Assembly: GCA_964397305.1 (NCBI GenBank)
Contig: CAYNIP010000021.1
Location: 7,610-71,609, forward strand
Reading direction: 5' to 3'
Source of the DNA: JAAUTY01 sp964397305
GTDB lineage: Bacteria > Cyanobacteriota > Cyanobacteriia > Cyanobacteriales > Spirulinaceae
Length of the DNA: 64,000 bases
Below, one piece after another: positions 8,636-17,345 of the stretch. The notes beneath the pieces are model-generated. The model made no database searches. It was not told the DNA's origin and was given only the letters and a program-made list of their open reading frames with translations. Made by a program: the position numbers and the translations under genes. Within the stretch, counting starts at the first letter, position 1. Every line of letters starts with the position of its first letter.

Positions 8636-8732
8636 TATCCCTCTTGTGTTATTCTGAGAAATCCCCACGAATTTCCGCCATTACAGCCGACGAAAAATCA
8701 GCGTTTCACTCCGATCTGACACAAGAGGAATA
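8636..8732. mobile_element. family-C MITE, copy 1 (97 bp)
   Basis: Ends form an inverted repeat, TATCCCTCTTGTGT against ACACAAGAGGAATA, with one mismatch in 14. The interior (tttccgccat..acagccgacgaaaaatcagcgtttcac) is shared almost base for base with 21145-21243. No coding capacity. Confidence 0.8.
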
Positions 8733-8745
8733 GCAAGGGTTTTAG

Positions 8746-8799
8746 GACTTGTGTATACACAGTAGCCCAGAGGGCGAGGGGCTTTAGCTGTATTGCACT
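8746..8799. repeat. solo family-D end plus 31-bp repeat shared with 32764-32794
   Basis: 8746-8768 reads GACTTGTGTATACACAGTAGCCC, matching the right terminus of the nested element at 6201-6378. Immediately after it, 8769-8799 is the reverse complement of 32764-32794 with one mismatch in 31. Both shared repeats sit beside AAA-type defence-like genes. Confidence 0.6.
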
Positions 8800-8872
8800 C
8801 GGCTAAGGACCGCTTTAACTGAAGTCATTCCTTGAGTAGCAAGGTAGAAAAATTTCCTTAAGCTCTCAGATA

Positions 8873-8891
8873 AATTAATTAATTAATTAAT
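8873..8891. repeat. short AATT microsatellite
   Basis: Four to five tandem AATT units at the very 3' end of rloB; the stop codon of that gene lies inside the run. Such AT tracts are rare in the surrounding GC-rich DNA. Confidence 0.85.
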
Positions 8892-9498
8892 GAATAAATT
8901 TGTTAAGTTCTTGCACCAATAAATGTACTGTCGTAGAAGGATTGTTTTTACTGGAAATAGGAGGATTATATTGCTTGAGCAAATTTGTGGCGTTTCTAAT
9001 AGCGACAGGTTGTTTGTCAAATAGCTCATCATAAATTGTTTCACTATTTTTCTTGTATTGTCGGCTAAGGAGAAGATTCAGTTTCTGAAGATAGTCACAC
9101 CGAGGAATACCAGTATTGAGAAACTCAAAGTGTAGGACGTACCATAACTCAAATGCCTCGTTGGAATAAGCTATGTGGAAGCCTTGATTGTTAGCACGTT
9201 GGATAGCGTTATTAAAATCTTCTGGAGTCCAAGAGTCTCGATCAAAAACACACCAAACTTGATCATACTCTTCTTGTTCTTTCAACTCTTTGGCGCTATT
9301 AACTAATTTACTAGGGTTTTCTCCCAATCCTTGAACATCTATCTCAACAACGTTTCTTGGAACACGAAAACTTCTGAAGTAGTTAGGTTCCGTTTTTTCT
9401 CCCTCACATACAATTAAAAATCTTTGCCTAACTTCCCTCGTATTGACTTTTCTTGGGGAATATCCACGAGAGCTTGATTTCTTTCTAGGCATGGGCAT
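8887..9498 (-). CDS. rloB: RloB-family Toprim-like protein (AbiLii-type)
   Basis: 203 aa. FLIVCEGEKTEPNYF (Glu32) and CVFDRDSW (Asp86, Asp88) give the acidic E...DxD arrangement of Toprim-like nucleases, and the family hallmark NEAFELWYVLHFE follows. The N-terminus is basic (PRKKSSSRGYSPRK). RloB proteins pair with RloA ATPases; the AbiLi/AbiLii pair in lactococci is an abortive-infection phage defence system. It overlaps the rloA stop by 14 bases, so the two are translationally coupled. AT-rich codon use and absence of HIP1 contrast with the neighbours and suggest transfer. Confidence 0.87.
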   Translation of the reverse strand: MPMPRKKSSSRGYSPRKVNTREVRQRFLIVCEGEKTEPNYFRSFRVPRNVVEIDVQGLGENPSKLVNSAKELKEQEEYDQVWCVFDRDSWTPEDFNNAIQRANNQGFHIAYSNEAFELWYVLHFEFLNTGIPRCDYLQKLNLLLSRQYKKNSETIYDELFDKQPVAIRNATNLLKQYNPPISSKNNPSTTVHLLVQELNKFIH

Positions 9499-10771
9499 CG
9501 ATCAGATTGTTTAAATTGCCGATGTACGGAATCGCACCATACTTTCCTTTAATGTAATCACTCTCAAATGATGCATCATTACGCACTTTATATTCTGCCA
9601 AAGAGTATAGATCTGTTGCACCATACCTATTTTTTTCAGCGAACCAAATTTGATCCCTACGAAAAAGTTTGTTGCTAAGCAGATTGGTATCATGCGTCAT
9701 AAATATTAATTGAGCGTTGTTGGGATTCGTTTCATTAGAATTAAATAATTCAACAATTGCACGGCTAATTAAAGGATGAATTCGAGCATCAAATTCATCA
9801 ATGATTAGGACTTCGCCATCCTTCAATGTATCCACAAGAGGACCTGCGAGAGCGAAGACTTTTTGGGTTCCCTCAGATTCCTGATCGTACAGATCAAATA
9901 ACTCTGTAGATACAGAATTCCCCTTCTCATCAAATTTTCGATGCATGGTCTGAATCGATGTTAATTTTCCTCCTCCATTCTTTAAGATAAAACTCTTAAT
10001 TTCATCGGGGAGTTCACCAGGCAAAAGGTCAGCAGTGATTTCACTTTCTTCTACTTTGACATCACTGAATCCTAAATCTAATCTTTTAAGCAATTGAAGA
10101 ATTTCGTCTTTGTTCTCATCATCCATTAAGCAACTAGTTGTATAGCCTCGATATCCTCTATCATCTAAGCCTGAAACGACTTTAACCCTACTTGTCAACC
10201 AGCCTAAAATGCTTGCTGCGATCTCAACGTTAAATTGAGCAGACACAGATAGAAAAAGAGCATTGCGTCTCGTTTTTCGTGTGATTCCATCAGCCTTATA
10301 TGTTTTAGAGACGCTAAAACTATCAGACTTCCGCTCAAAAAGCTTGGTTTCTCTTGATTTAGGAACGTAAAATAGCCATTCTGACATAACTTCATCACGA
10401 GTTGTTTCAAACCCATACCGATATTTCTTTTGATTCATTAAAAACACAATCTCAAAAAAAGTTGGTTTGGCACTAGTTTCAGTGCTGAGTTTAAATCGTT
10501 CAACTCCTATTTTCTCAGTACTCTGAGTTTCTTTGGATGAATTAATCATGAACCATTTCATGAAGCCTAAAGCTTTAGCCAAGTTGCTTTTACCACTGGC
10601 ATTTGCACCATATATTGCAGCACTCTTAAGCAGATCGAGTTCATTATCGACTGTAAAGACGTTATTTTCGTCAAGTTTTTTGTCTTTTGATACAAGACTA
10701 GCTGCCACCATACTAAAAGTGACTTGATCCTTGAACGATCTGTAATTACCAACACTAAACTCGATAAGCAT
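9485..10771 (-). CDS. rloA: RloA-type AAA/ABC ATPase (AbiLi-like)
   Basis: 428 aa beginning MLIEFSVGNYRSFKDQVTFS, typical of AAA_15/AAA_21 proteins. Walker A GANASGKS at 55-62, signature-like ESEGTQKVFAL at about 298-308, Walker B VLIIDEFD at 321-328, and H-loop FMTHDT at 357-362 give a complete SMC/ABC-type ATPase. Upstream of rloB in a two-gene operon, it is the likely sensor/energy component of an AbiL-like defence system. The gene is intact, HIP1-free and AT-rich. The target and trigger cannot be read from sequence. Confidence 0.88.
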   Translation of the reverse strand: MLIEFSVGNYRSFKDQVTFSMVAASLVSKDKKLDENNVFTVDNELDLLKSAAIYGANASGKSNLAKALGFMKWFMINSSKETQSTEKIGVERFKLSTETSAKPTFFEIVFLMNQKKYRYGFETTRDEVMSEWLFYVPKSRETKLFERKSDSFSVSKTYKADGITRKTRRNALFLSVSAQFNVEIAASILGWLTSRVKVVSGLDDRGYRGYTTSCLMDDENKDEILQLLKRLDLGFSDVKVEESEITADLLPGELPDEIKSFILKNGGGKLTSIQTMHRKFDEKGNSVSTELFDLYDQESEGTQKVFALAGPLVDTLKDGEVLIIDEFDARIHPLISRAIVELFNSNETNPNNAQLIFMTHDTNLLSNKLFRRDQIWFAEKNRYGATDLYSLAEYKVRNDASFESDYIKGKYGAIPYIGNLNNLIDAHA

Positions 10772-11077
10772 AGCTCATCTCTTGGCCTTAAATAGCTGAT
10801 TCGTGAAAAAATCACATATACATAGTTTAAGGTTAACAGTAATTGGCTTAGAAGGCCAAAGTATAAGATTGTCTTACTTCGTACATAAGTACTACTGCAA
10901 TACCCGCAACATAACAATACCTACGCACCCAATGTCAAAGGTTGACTGTTGAGCGTTCAAGGTTATCTGCGGCGGGTGATGGGTACCGTTGTAGTTGCGC
11001 TTTAGCGCTCCAGTACAACTACATTGATAGCCTCTGTCTCGAGAAACTGAAAGCGAGCATCTGCCTCGGAAGCCTCG
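10772..11077. other. AT-rich intergenic region upstream of rloA
   Basis: No gene seen. The half next to rloA is AT-rich and should hold its promoter, but no clear -10/-35 pair stands out. Near 10990-11025 GTAGTTG and CAACTAC flank GCGCTTTAGCGC, a possible hairpin. Composition returns to GC-rich at about 11050, marking the island edge. Confidence 0.5.
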
Positions 11078-11950
11078 TCACCAGTTGCGCCAGCGACCGG
11101 CCTTGCTAGCGGTTGCAAAGGTCTGGGGTGGCCCCTGCAAGAGGTGATGGTAATCTGGGGAGCGGGCCCAGCGGTCGATCTCCCGGGCGCGCAGCACGGG
11201 CAGCGGGTGCGTCAGTTGGGTCACTTGGGCCGTTTTCAGCAGGCTGCCCAGTTCATGGTTGTCGATGGCATCGTAGTCGCGGGCTTGGTCGATGAAGGCG
11301 TCAAGGTTCAACTGGGGCGCTAGGCTGGGGGACCCCCCGGCCAGCTTCATCAGTACGGACATGACCGCTCGGGGCTCCTGGGTGGCGAGCAGGGCCGCGC
11401 GATCGCAGCTCAGCTCGGCACAGCGCAGCCACTGCAACAGCCGCTCTTGTAACTGTTGGGCAATGAGCGTGCCCCAGGTTGGCAAGAGATTGGAGGCCAG
11501 CACGAGGAGGTTCGCCAGCGTTAAATAGACCCCGTGTTCACATTTGAGGTGTCCCAGCTCGTGGGCGATGACGGCCTGAATCTCCGCCGGGGTCAGCAGG
11601 TCAATCAACGAGGTGTGCAGCACGATGAAGGGCTGGCGGCCGCGCATCGCGAAGGTGTAGGCGTTGGGGGACGGGTTTTGCTGCACGTAGAGCTGTGGCG
11701 GCTCCAGGTCCAGCACCTGGCAGGCCTCGAGCAGCAGGGCGTGCAGGTGGGGCAGTTGGCGATCGCCCACGCGGACACTCGCGCCAATATTGTTGAGATA
11801 GAAAAACTGTTCCCCCACGGGCCCCAGCAGGCTACGAATCGCCAGGTCAAAGCCAGGGAACTGCTGGAGCGATCGCGTCGCCGCCTGATCCAGGGGATGG
11901 CGGAATTGGTCGGCCCGGAGACCGAGCAGCCGCGTTTTTTCCGTCAGCAT
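11078..11950 (-). CDS. M48 family metalloprotease
   Basis: 290 aa. AVIAHELGHLKCEHG carries the HEXXH zinc site and CAELSCDRAALL provides the third ligand Glu. Hydrophobic stretches around LANLLVLASNLLPTWGTLIA suggest membrane association. Length and layout match cyanobacterial M48 proteases related to HtpX/Ste24, active in membrane protein quality control. ATG 11950 is chosen because the TPR gene stops two bases earlier; a longer frame would overlap it. Two-gene operon with the TPR protein. Confidence 0.85.
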   Translation of the reverse strand: MLTEKTRLLGLRADQFRHPLDQAATRSLQQFPGFDLAIRSLLGPVGEQFFYLNNIGASVRVGDRQLPHLHALLLEACQVLDLEPPQLYVQQNPSPNAYTFAMRGRQPFIVLHTSLIDLLTPAEIQAVIAHELGHLKCEHGVYLTLANLLVLASNLLPTWGTLIAQQLQERLLQWLRCAELSCDRAALLATQEPRAVMSVLMKLAGGSPSLAPQLNLDAFIDQARDYDAIDNHELGSLLKTAQVTQLTHPLPVLRAREIDRWARSPDYHHLLQGPPQTFATASKAGRWRNW

Positions 11951-11952
11951 CG

Positions 11953-12375
11953 CTAACCTCCCAGCAGCCACGCTTGCACGCGCAGCAGACTCGCCCACTC
12001 CGGCCGGCGCTCGAGGCCATCGGCGATGTTTTCTTCGATCTCGTTGCGGGTATCGCTATCCAAGGCCATAATCCGCTGGGCCGCTTCGATATGTTCTCGG
12101 ACGCCCGTGGTGTTGGTTTCCAGCATGGCGATCGCCAAGTTCAGCCGTGCCTGAGCCGAGCTGCGGTCCAGCTTGACACTCCGCTGAGCCGCCTTGAGGG
12201 CCGGCTGGGGCTTGTCGGCGAGGAGATAGAGCCAAGCCAGGCTGCACCAAGCGGGCGAGTTTTTCGTAGAGCGCTCACAGATTTCTTTGAACAGCGGAAT
12301 CAGGGCTTGGGGATCTTCCCCCGCCCGGTAGCGCTCCAGCCCGGATTCATAAAGAGTTGCCAGTGATTCGGTCAT
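11953..12375 (-). CDS. TPR-repeat protein
   Basis: 140-aa soluble helical protein. PAWCSLAWLYLLADKPQPAL and SAQARLNLAIAMLETNT show tetratricopeptide spacing (W/L-G/A-Y pattern). Start at ATG 12375 (MTESLATLYESGLERYRAGE). Stops two bases before the M48 protease start and probably forms an operon with it; TPR modules often present substrates or scaffold complexes. The partner is inferred from context only. Confidence 0.75.
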   Translation of the reverse strand: MTESLATLYESGLERYRAGEDPQALIPLFKEICERSTKNSPAWCSLAWLYLLADKPQPALKAAQRSVKLDRSSAQARLNLAIAMLETNTTGVREHIEAAQRIMALDSDTRNEIEENIADGLERRPEWASLLRVQAWLLGG

Positions 12376-12477
12376 AGCAGTAGGGATAAAAACCGATGAC
12401 AACATCAGCCGCTCCCAGAGCTGAAGCCCAGCTTCAGGCTCTGGCGCAACGGTGATGAGGAGCCATGAGCCTAGGGT

Positions 12478-12834
12478 CTAGACCCCAAAGGACTTGCCAC
12501 AGCCACAGGTCTGGTTGGCGTTGGGGTTGGTGAACTGGAAGCCGCCACCAATCAGAGCATTACTATAGTCCAGCATCAAACCATAGAGGTAGAGCAGGCT
12601 TTTAGGGTCACAAATGATCTGGAAGCCTTCGTAGTCAAATACTTCGTCGTCGTCCCGGATGTTGCTACGGCTCTCGAAGTCCATAGTGTAGGACATCCCC
12701 GAGCAGCCACCGCCCCGCACGCCGACGCGCAAGCACAGGTCGTCGCCCTGCTGCTCGCGGAGGGCTAGCAGATGTTGCAGTGCGTTATCGCTCAATTGAA
12801 TGCCCTTCTGGGGGGATTGTATGGCCTGGGTCAT
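12478..12834 (-). CDS. A-type Fe-S cluster carrier (IscA/SufA/ErpA family)
   Basis: 118 aa with the conserved cysteines of A-type carriers: Cys44 (GGGCSGMSY) and the C-terminal CGCGKSF pair near residues 109-111. GFQIICDPKSLLYLYGLMLDY and ALIGGGFQFTNPNANQTCGC match cyanobacterial SufA/IscA proteins, which pass [2Fe-2S]/[4Fe-4S] clusters to apo-targets in the cytoplasm. Single gene, divergent from the FHA protein. Confidence 0.92.
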   Translation of the reverse strand: MTQAIQSPQKGIQLSDNALQHLLALREQQGDDLCLRVGVRGGGCSGMSYTMDFESRSNIRDDDEVFDYEGFQIICDPKSLLYLYGLMLDYSNALIGGGFQFTNPNANQTCGCGKSFGV

Positions 12835-13202
12835 GGGTCTACCAAACTCCTAGCACGGTTTGCGTCACTTTCGGCATTACGAACAGATTGACCGCTCAAG
12901 TCAGCTTCAGTCATCTGTACCCCGGCATAGCTTTTGGGGTAGCGTTTTCCCCCATCTTAGCAGCGATACCCAGCCATGATCGTGACTTCACGGGCTCTGG
13001 GCCCAGGTTCTGGGGCGAGGCAAGGCTGGCTAGCGTCTGGCAGAGTCATCCCCCCTGGGTTGCCAAAGTCTAAAAATTCTGGGCAAGGCCAAGAGACTCC
13101 CCCCTCAGCACCCTCCGCTCAGCCAAGGGAGCGCCCGGTCTGAGATAAGCTGAAACGAAGTGTCGGCCCTCCCTCGCCCACCCCATTTCCAGCGTCTGAA
13201 CT
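12835..13202. other. divergent intergenic region between Fe-S carrier and FHA genes
   Basis: 368 bases without a convincing frame. It must contain both promoters. No repeat family, riboswitch-like fold or strong hairpin was recognised. Confidence 0.5.
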
Positions 13203-13928
13203 ATGTCCAGCCCGACTTCCTCAGGGCCTGACCTCGCCCTCCGACACCTTCAAACGAATCGGGTGCTGCCCTTGCCGACGGCCCCGCGCTCCCTGCTCCT
13301 TGGCAAGCCCCAGGGGTCGCGATCGCCCGACCTGGACCTGACCCAGTTTCCCCACGCGGAGATCGTCTCTCGCCGCCATGCCGAGATTCGCTGGGAGGGC
13401 GATCGCTACTGGCTCGTAGACCTTGGCAGCGCCAATGGCACTTTTATCAACCAACTGAAATTAACCCCCGGCCAGCCCTGCCCGCTCCAAATCGGCGACC
13501 AGATTGACCTGGGCCAGGGCGCTCACGTCACCTTTATCGTCCAGGAGCCGGCCCCCCAAGCCGTCGCCGGGCTGCTGACCCGGCTCCAAGCCACCGTCAG
13601 CGCCTCGGCCCAGACCACTACCGAGGCCGTCCCCAAGATCTTGGGTCTCGCCCTGATGGTCGCTGGGATCGTCTTCTTGGCCTCCCGCGTGCGCCTCGGC
13701 ATCTACATCGGCCTGCCGGGCGTGCTCCTCTGCGGGCTGGGGATCGTGCTGCTCTGTCAGCCCCGCACCTATCGTCCTTGGGGCTGGCTGGCGATCGCCG
13801 GCGGCCTCGGCATCATGGTGTTCTCAGGGGGAATGTTCGCCTCCGTGAACCTGCTCACGGCCCTGGTGGCCGGCGGGCTGATCCTGCTGGGTCAGCAACT
13901 GGCCTCGGGACGACTCAAGCTCTGGTAA
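13203..13928 (+). CDS. FHA-domain membrane protein
   Basis: 241 aa. Residues ~30-105 form a forkhead-associated phosphothreonine-binding domain with conserved SRRHAEIRW and VDLGSANGTFINQ. Three or four transmembrane helices follow from about residue 145 (ILGLALMVAGIVFLASRVRL..IYIGLPGVLLCGLGIVLLC..). The layout, cytoplasmic FHA plus membrane tail, implies recruitment of a phosphorylated Ser/Thr-kinase substrate to a membrane. It precedes eno by 107 bp in the same direction. Confidence 0.85.
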   Translation: MSSPTSSGPDLALRHLQTNRVLPLPTAPRSLLLGKPQGSRSPDLDLTQFPHAEIVSRRHAEIRWEGDRYWLVDLGSANGTFINQLKLTPGQPCPLQIGDQIDLGQGAHVTFIVQEPAPQAVAGLLTRLQATVSASAQTTTEAVPKILGLALMVAGIVFLASRVRLGIYIGLPGVLLCGLGIVLLCQPRTYRPWGWLAIAGGLGIMVFSGGMFASVNLLTALVAGGLILLGQQLASGRLKLW

Positions 13929-14035
13929 GTTCCTCCGGGCGACGCGAAAACATCCTTAAAGAATCGACCTAGGGAAGCATCTCGGCGTATGGTTAACGGC
14001 GAACTCGATTACTTCGACGTAAGGGACGGAACCTG

Positions 14036-15328
14036 ATGTTAGACAAATACCAAGCCCCGATTGATGAAATCGCTGCCCGCGAAATCCTCGACTCCCGTGG
14101 CCGCCCCACCGTCGAAGCCGAGGTGCGTCTTGAGAGCGGCTGCTGCGGCATCGCCCAAGTCCCCAGCGGCGCTTCGACCGGCAGCTTTGAAGCCCATGAA
14201 CTGCGTGATGATGACCAGCGCCGCTACGGAGGCAAAGGCGTCCTCAAGGCCGTTCGTAACATTGAAGAAACCATCAGCCGCGAACTCATCGGCCTCGATG
14301 CGTTCGATCAGGTCAACATTGATCGCCTGATGCTGGACCGGGACGGCTCCCCCAACAAGGCCAATCTTGGGGCGAACGCGATCCTGGCCGTCTCCCTCGC
14401 CACCGCCAAGGCGGCTGCCGAAGAATCCGGCTTGCCCCTCTACCGCTACCTGGGGGGTCCCCTGGCGACGGTGTTGCCGATCCCGTTCATGAACGTGATC
14501 AACGGCGGCGCCCACGCCGATAACAATGTGGACTTTCAGGAGTTCATGATCGTGCCCTTGGGCGCGCCTACCTTTGCCGAGGCTCTGCGCTGGGGGGCAG
14601 AAGTCTTCGCCTCCCTCTCCAAAGTGCTGAAGGAAAAGGGGCTGCTCTCAGGGGTTGGTGATGAAGGCGGCTATGCCCCGAACCTGGAATCCAACAAGGC
14701 GGCCCTGGACTTGCTGATGGGCGCGATCGCACAAGCGGGCTACCAACCAGGGGAGCAGGTGGCCCTGGCGATGGATGTGGCGGCCAGCGAGTTTTACCGG
14801 GACGGACAGTATCACTACGATGGCTCGCCCCACAGCGGCGCGGAGTTTGTCACTTATCTGGCGCAACTGGTGGAGCAGTACCCGATTATCTCCATCGAAG
14901 ACGGTTTGCATGAGGATGACTGGGATACTTGGAAACTGTTGACCGAGACGCTGGGCCACAAGGTGCAACTAGTGGGGGATGACCTGTTCGTGACCAATCG
15001 CCAGCGCTTGCAGAAGGGGATTGATATGGGGGTTGCCAATTCGATCTTGATCAAGCTCAACCAGATTGGCACCCTGACGGAGACCCTGGAAACCATCGCC
15101 CTGGCGACGAGCAAGCAGTACACCTGCATGATCTCGCACCGCTCCGGCGAGACGGAGGACACCACGATCGCCGACCTAGCGGTGGCGACGCGGGCCGGCC
15201 AGATCAAAACGGGCTCTCTCTGCCGCAGTGAGCGGGTGGCGAAGTACAACCGCTTGCTCCGCATTGAGGAGGAATTAGGCCAAATGGCTGTTTATGCTGG
15301 CAAACTGGCCCACGGTTTCGGGCGCTAG
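14036..15328 (+). CDS. eno: enolase (phosphopyruvate hydratase)
   Basis: 430 aa converting 2-phosphoglycerate to phosphoenolpyruvate in the cytoplasm. Signatures: AREILDSRGRPTVEAEV, PSGASTG, GDEGGYAPN (catalytic Glu), the metal ligands in AMDVAASEF, IEDGLHEDDW and VGDDLFVTN, the catalytic Lys in ILIKLNQIGTLTETLE, and MISHRSGETEDTTIADLAVA. Full length. The ATG follows a GGGACGGA ribosome site. Confidence 0.98.
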   Translation: MLDKYQAPIDEIAAREILDSRGRPTVEAEVRLESGCCGIAQVPSGASTGSFEAHELRDDDQRRYGGKGVLKAVRNIEETISRELIGLDAFDQVNIDRLMLDRDGSPNKANLGANAILAVSLATAKAAAEESGLPLYRYLGGPLATVLPIPFMNVINGGAHADNNVDFQEFMIVPLGAPTFAEALRWGAEVFASLSKVLKEKGLLSGVGDEGGYAPNLESNKAALDLLMGAIAQAGYQPGEQVALAMDVAASEFYRDGQYHYDGSPHSGAEFVTYLAQLVEQYPIISIEDGLHEDDWDTWKLLTETLGHKVQLVGDDLFVTNRQRLQKGIDMGVANSILIKLNQIGTLTETLETIALATSKQYTCMISHRSGETEDTTIADLAVATRAGQIKTGSLCRSERVAKYNRLLRIEEELGQMAVYAGKLAHGFGR

Positions 15329-15506
15329 GTTCGGGAGGGTCGTTAGCATCAGGAGCAGTGGCGCGATCGCCCCGGCTGCCGGAGCCCGCTGGAGCCCTGA
15401 TCCAGGGTCTCACGCTTCGGGTCAGGTCGTCCCGGGATGGCCGACAAGCCGCGATCGCTCCCTAGCTCTAGACTCACGACCGGTTCTAACCGTCCAGCAA
15501 GTTGCC

Positions 15507-16154
15507 ATGAAAGCTCCTCTTGTCACCCTGGCCTTGGGGGCGATCGCCCTGTTCAGCGCCGCTTTGCCGGCCCAGGCCTTCAACCCCGAGCACCTCGAAC
15601 AACTCCAGCGCACCAAGCAGTGCCGCGACTGCGACCTTTCGGGGGCGGATCTCAGCGGCCTGGATTTAACCCGCGCAGAGCTACGCTTTGCCGACCTCAG
15701 CGGCGCAAATCTGCGCGGGGCGAACCTATTGCAGGCGGCCCTGCGCGGGGCAAATTTAACCCAGGCCTCTCTCCAGGAGGCCAACCTAACCCAGGTCAGC
15801 CTGCGGAGCGCCACCCTCAGCGGCGCTGATTTGACCGGGGCCGACTTGACCAATGCTGACCTGAGCACCAGTGTTCTGGATGGTGCGGACTTCAGCTACG
15901 CTAACCTGACGCGGGCGATTTTGATGACGGCGCGATCGCTCGCGGGCACGAATTTCAGCCACGCTACGCTGATGCGGACCAACTTCGCCGGCCTCGACCT
16001 GCGGGACGCCATCTTTACCGGGGCGGCCTTCAGCGAAACGAACTTGTCGCTCGCGAACCTGGAGGGCTTGGTGCTGCTCGACACGAGCTTGGACAACACC
16101 TTCACCTGTGGCGCGATCCTCCCCGATGGCAGCCGCGCTCCCTACTGCCAGTAG
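15507..16154 (+). CDS. exported pentapeptide-repeat protein
   Basis: 215 aa. A signal peptide (MKAPLVTLALGAIALFSAAL, cleaved after AQA) is followed by FNPEHLEQLQRTKQCRDCDL, a common opening in cyanobacterial periplasmic or lumenal pentapeptide proteins. About 25 A(D/N)LXX repeats then form a right-handed quadrilateral helix. A short disulfide-capable C-terminus (FTCGAILPDGSRAPYC) caps it. ATG 15507 is used because longer frames run into the eno 3' end. Exact role unknown. Confidence 0.88.
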   Translation: MKAPLVTLALGAIALFSAALPAQAFNPEHLEQLQRTKQCRDCDLSGADLSGLDLTRAELRFADLSGANLRGANLLQAALRGANLTQASLQEANLTQVSLRSATLSGADLTGADLTNADLSTSVLDGADFSYANLTRAILMTARSLAGTNFSHATLMRTNFAGLDLRDAIFTGAAFSETNLSLANLEGLVLLDTSLDNTFTCGAILPDGSRAPYCQ

Positions 16155-16179
16155 CACGGGTGCAATAACTCCCACAAGA

Positions 16180-16210
16180 GAACCGGGTTTCTGGCTGAGA
16201 AACCCGGTTC
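16180..16210. terminator. bidirectional terminator between convergent genes
   Basis: Perfect 13-bp stem (GAACCGGGTTTCT / AGAAACCCGGTTC) with a 5-nt loop, followed on the plus strand by TTCCTTT. It sits between the stops of the pentapeptide gene (+) and aqpZ (-). The same hairpin type is common between cyanobacterial genes. Confidence 0.75.
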
Positions 16211-16231
16211 TTCCTTTCAGAGCCGTACTCC

Positions 16232-17005
16232 CTAGCCGACCAGCTCTTCCCCAGGGGGCGGCATGACGGCTGGCGGTGTTACCGCCGTCGCTTCCTCCAG
16301 CACCATCAGGTAGAAAAACCCAGCCAATAGGGCCCCCAGAATGGGCGCGAGCCAAAATAACCACACTTGGCTAAACAGGGCCGGTCCGGCGAACAGGGCC
16401 GGTCCGAGGCTCCGAGCTGGGTTCACGGAGGTATTGGTAATCGGAATGCTGATCAGGTGAATGAGGGTCAGCGCCAGGCCGATGGCTATGGGGGCGAAGC
16501 CTTGGGGCGCGCGCCGATCCGTGGCCCCCAAGATCACTAGCAAGAAGATGAACGTCAGCAGCACTTCTGCCACAAAACAGGCGAGCAGGGAATAGCCTCC
16601 GGGGGAGTGGGGGCCAAAACCGTTGGTAGCCAGGGGATTTGAGCCGCTGAGTTCAAAGCCCGCCCGGCCGCTGGCGATCAGGTATAGGGTTCCAGCCGCG
16701 GCGATCGCCCCCAAAACTTGGGCAATAATATAGGGCAACAATTCCCCACCCGGAAAGCGTTTGCCGGCCCAAAGACCAAAGGAAACAGCCGGGTTAAAGT
16801 GGCCGCCAGAAATGGGGCCTACAGCATAGGCCATGGTGAGCACCGTTAGGCCGAAGGCGAGGGAAACACCCACTAAACCGATGCCCAAGGGATTGCTATC
16901 CTCGCCATAGGGAAAGACTGCCGCCAGCACCGCACTTCCGCAGCCCCCAAAGACCAGCCAAAAAGTGCCGATAAACTCGGCAATACTACGCTTGATTAAA
17001 CTCAT
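16232..17005 (-). CDS. aqpZ: aquaporin Z-type water channel
   Basis: 257-aa MIP-family channel with six helices and the two half-helix signatures GGHFNPAVS (about residue 62) and NTSVNPARS (about residue 185), including the selectivity-filter Arg after the second NPA. The start at ATG 17005 (MSLIKRSIAEFIGTFWLVFG) fits AqpZ homologues; a 23-residue upstream extension is unlikely. Narrow-pore residues point to water rather than glycerol. A short cytoplasmic Pro-rich tail ends the protein. Confidence 0.93.
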   Translation of the reverse strand: MSLIKRSIAEFIGTFWLVFGGCGSAVLAAVFPYGEDSNPLGIGLVGVSLAFGLTVLTMAYAVGPISGGHFNPAVSFGLWAGKRFPGGELLPYIIAQVLGAIAAAGTLYLIASGRAGFELSGSNPLATNGFGPHSPGGYSLLACFVAEVLLTFIFLLVILGATDRRAPQGFAPIAIGLALTLIHLISIPITNTSVNPARSLGPALFAGPALFSQVWLFWLAPILGALLAGFFYLMVLEEATAVTPPAVMPPPGEELVG

Positions 17006-17137
17006 GGGTCTTAAACTCGTTTCGATACCATGCTTGGATAGTATCAGAAACCAGGCGACCTGACGGACCGACACAACTCCGAAAACCCTTGAAAATTCCT
17101 AGAGCAGGCTCGGCTGATTCGTGAAACATGAATCTCC

Positions 17138-17282
17138 CTGCCCCCTGAGCAAGGGGGTTCAAGACACCCTCTTCAAGTCCCCCTTACCAAGGGGGATTCA
17201 GAATTTCCCTGCTCCCTTAGCAAGGAGGTTCAAGAGGATCGCTTTCAAGTCCCCCTTGCCAAGGGGGATTTAGGGGGATTCC
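17138..17282. repeat. two tandem ~72-bp units of palindromic repeat
   Basis: Unit 1 starts CTGCCCCCTGAGCAAGGGGG (17138) and unit 2 starts CTGCTCCCTTAGCAAGGAGG (17209). Each contains the hairpin CCCCCTT-RCC-AAGGGGG and the phrase TTCAAGTCCCCCTT. They fill the gap upstream of aqpZ. Direct duplication with ~15% divergence; no coding capacity. Confidence 0.8.
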
Positions 17283-17345
17283 CCTTCTAGGGATGTGTTA
17301 GGCCGTCAGCCAGGCGGCTCCCGATCCCACGCCATCCATAACCGA

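Noticed and set aside
8636..8799. CRISPR-like array near the RloAB pair
   Set aside because: Repeats are single copies of MITE ends, not regularly spaced units with unique spacers; no cas genes.
17138..17282. CRISPR or tandem terminator reading of the duplicated ~72-bp units
   Set aside because: Only two units without spacers; they are a direct duplication of a palindromic intergenic repeat.
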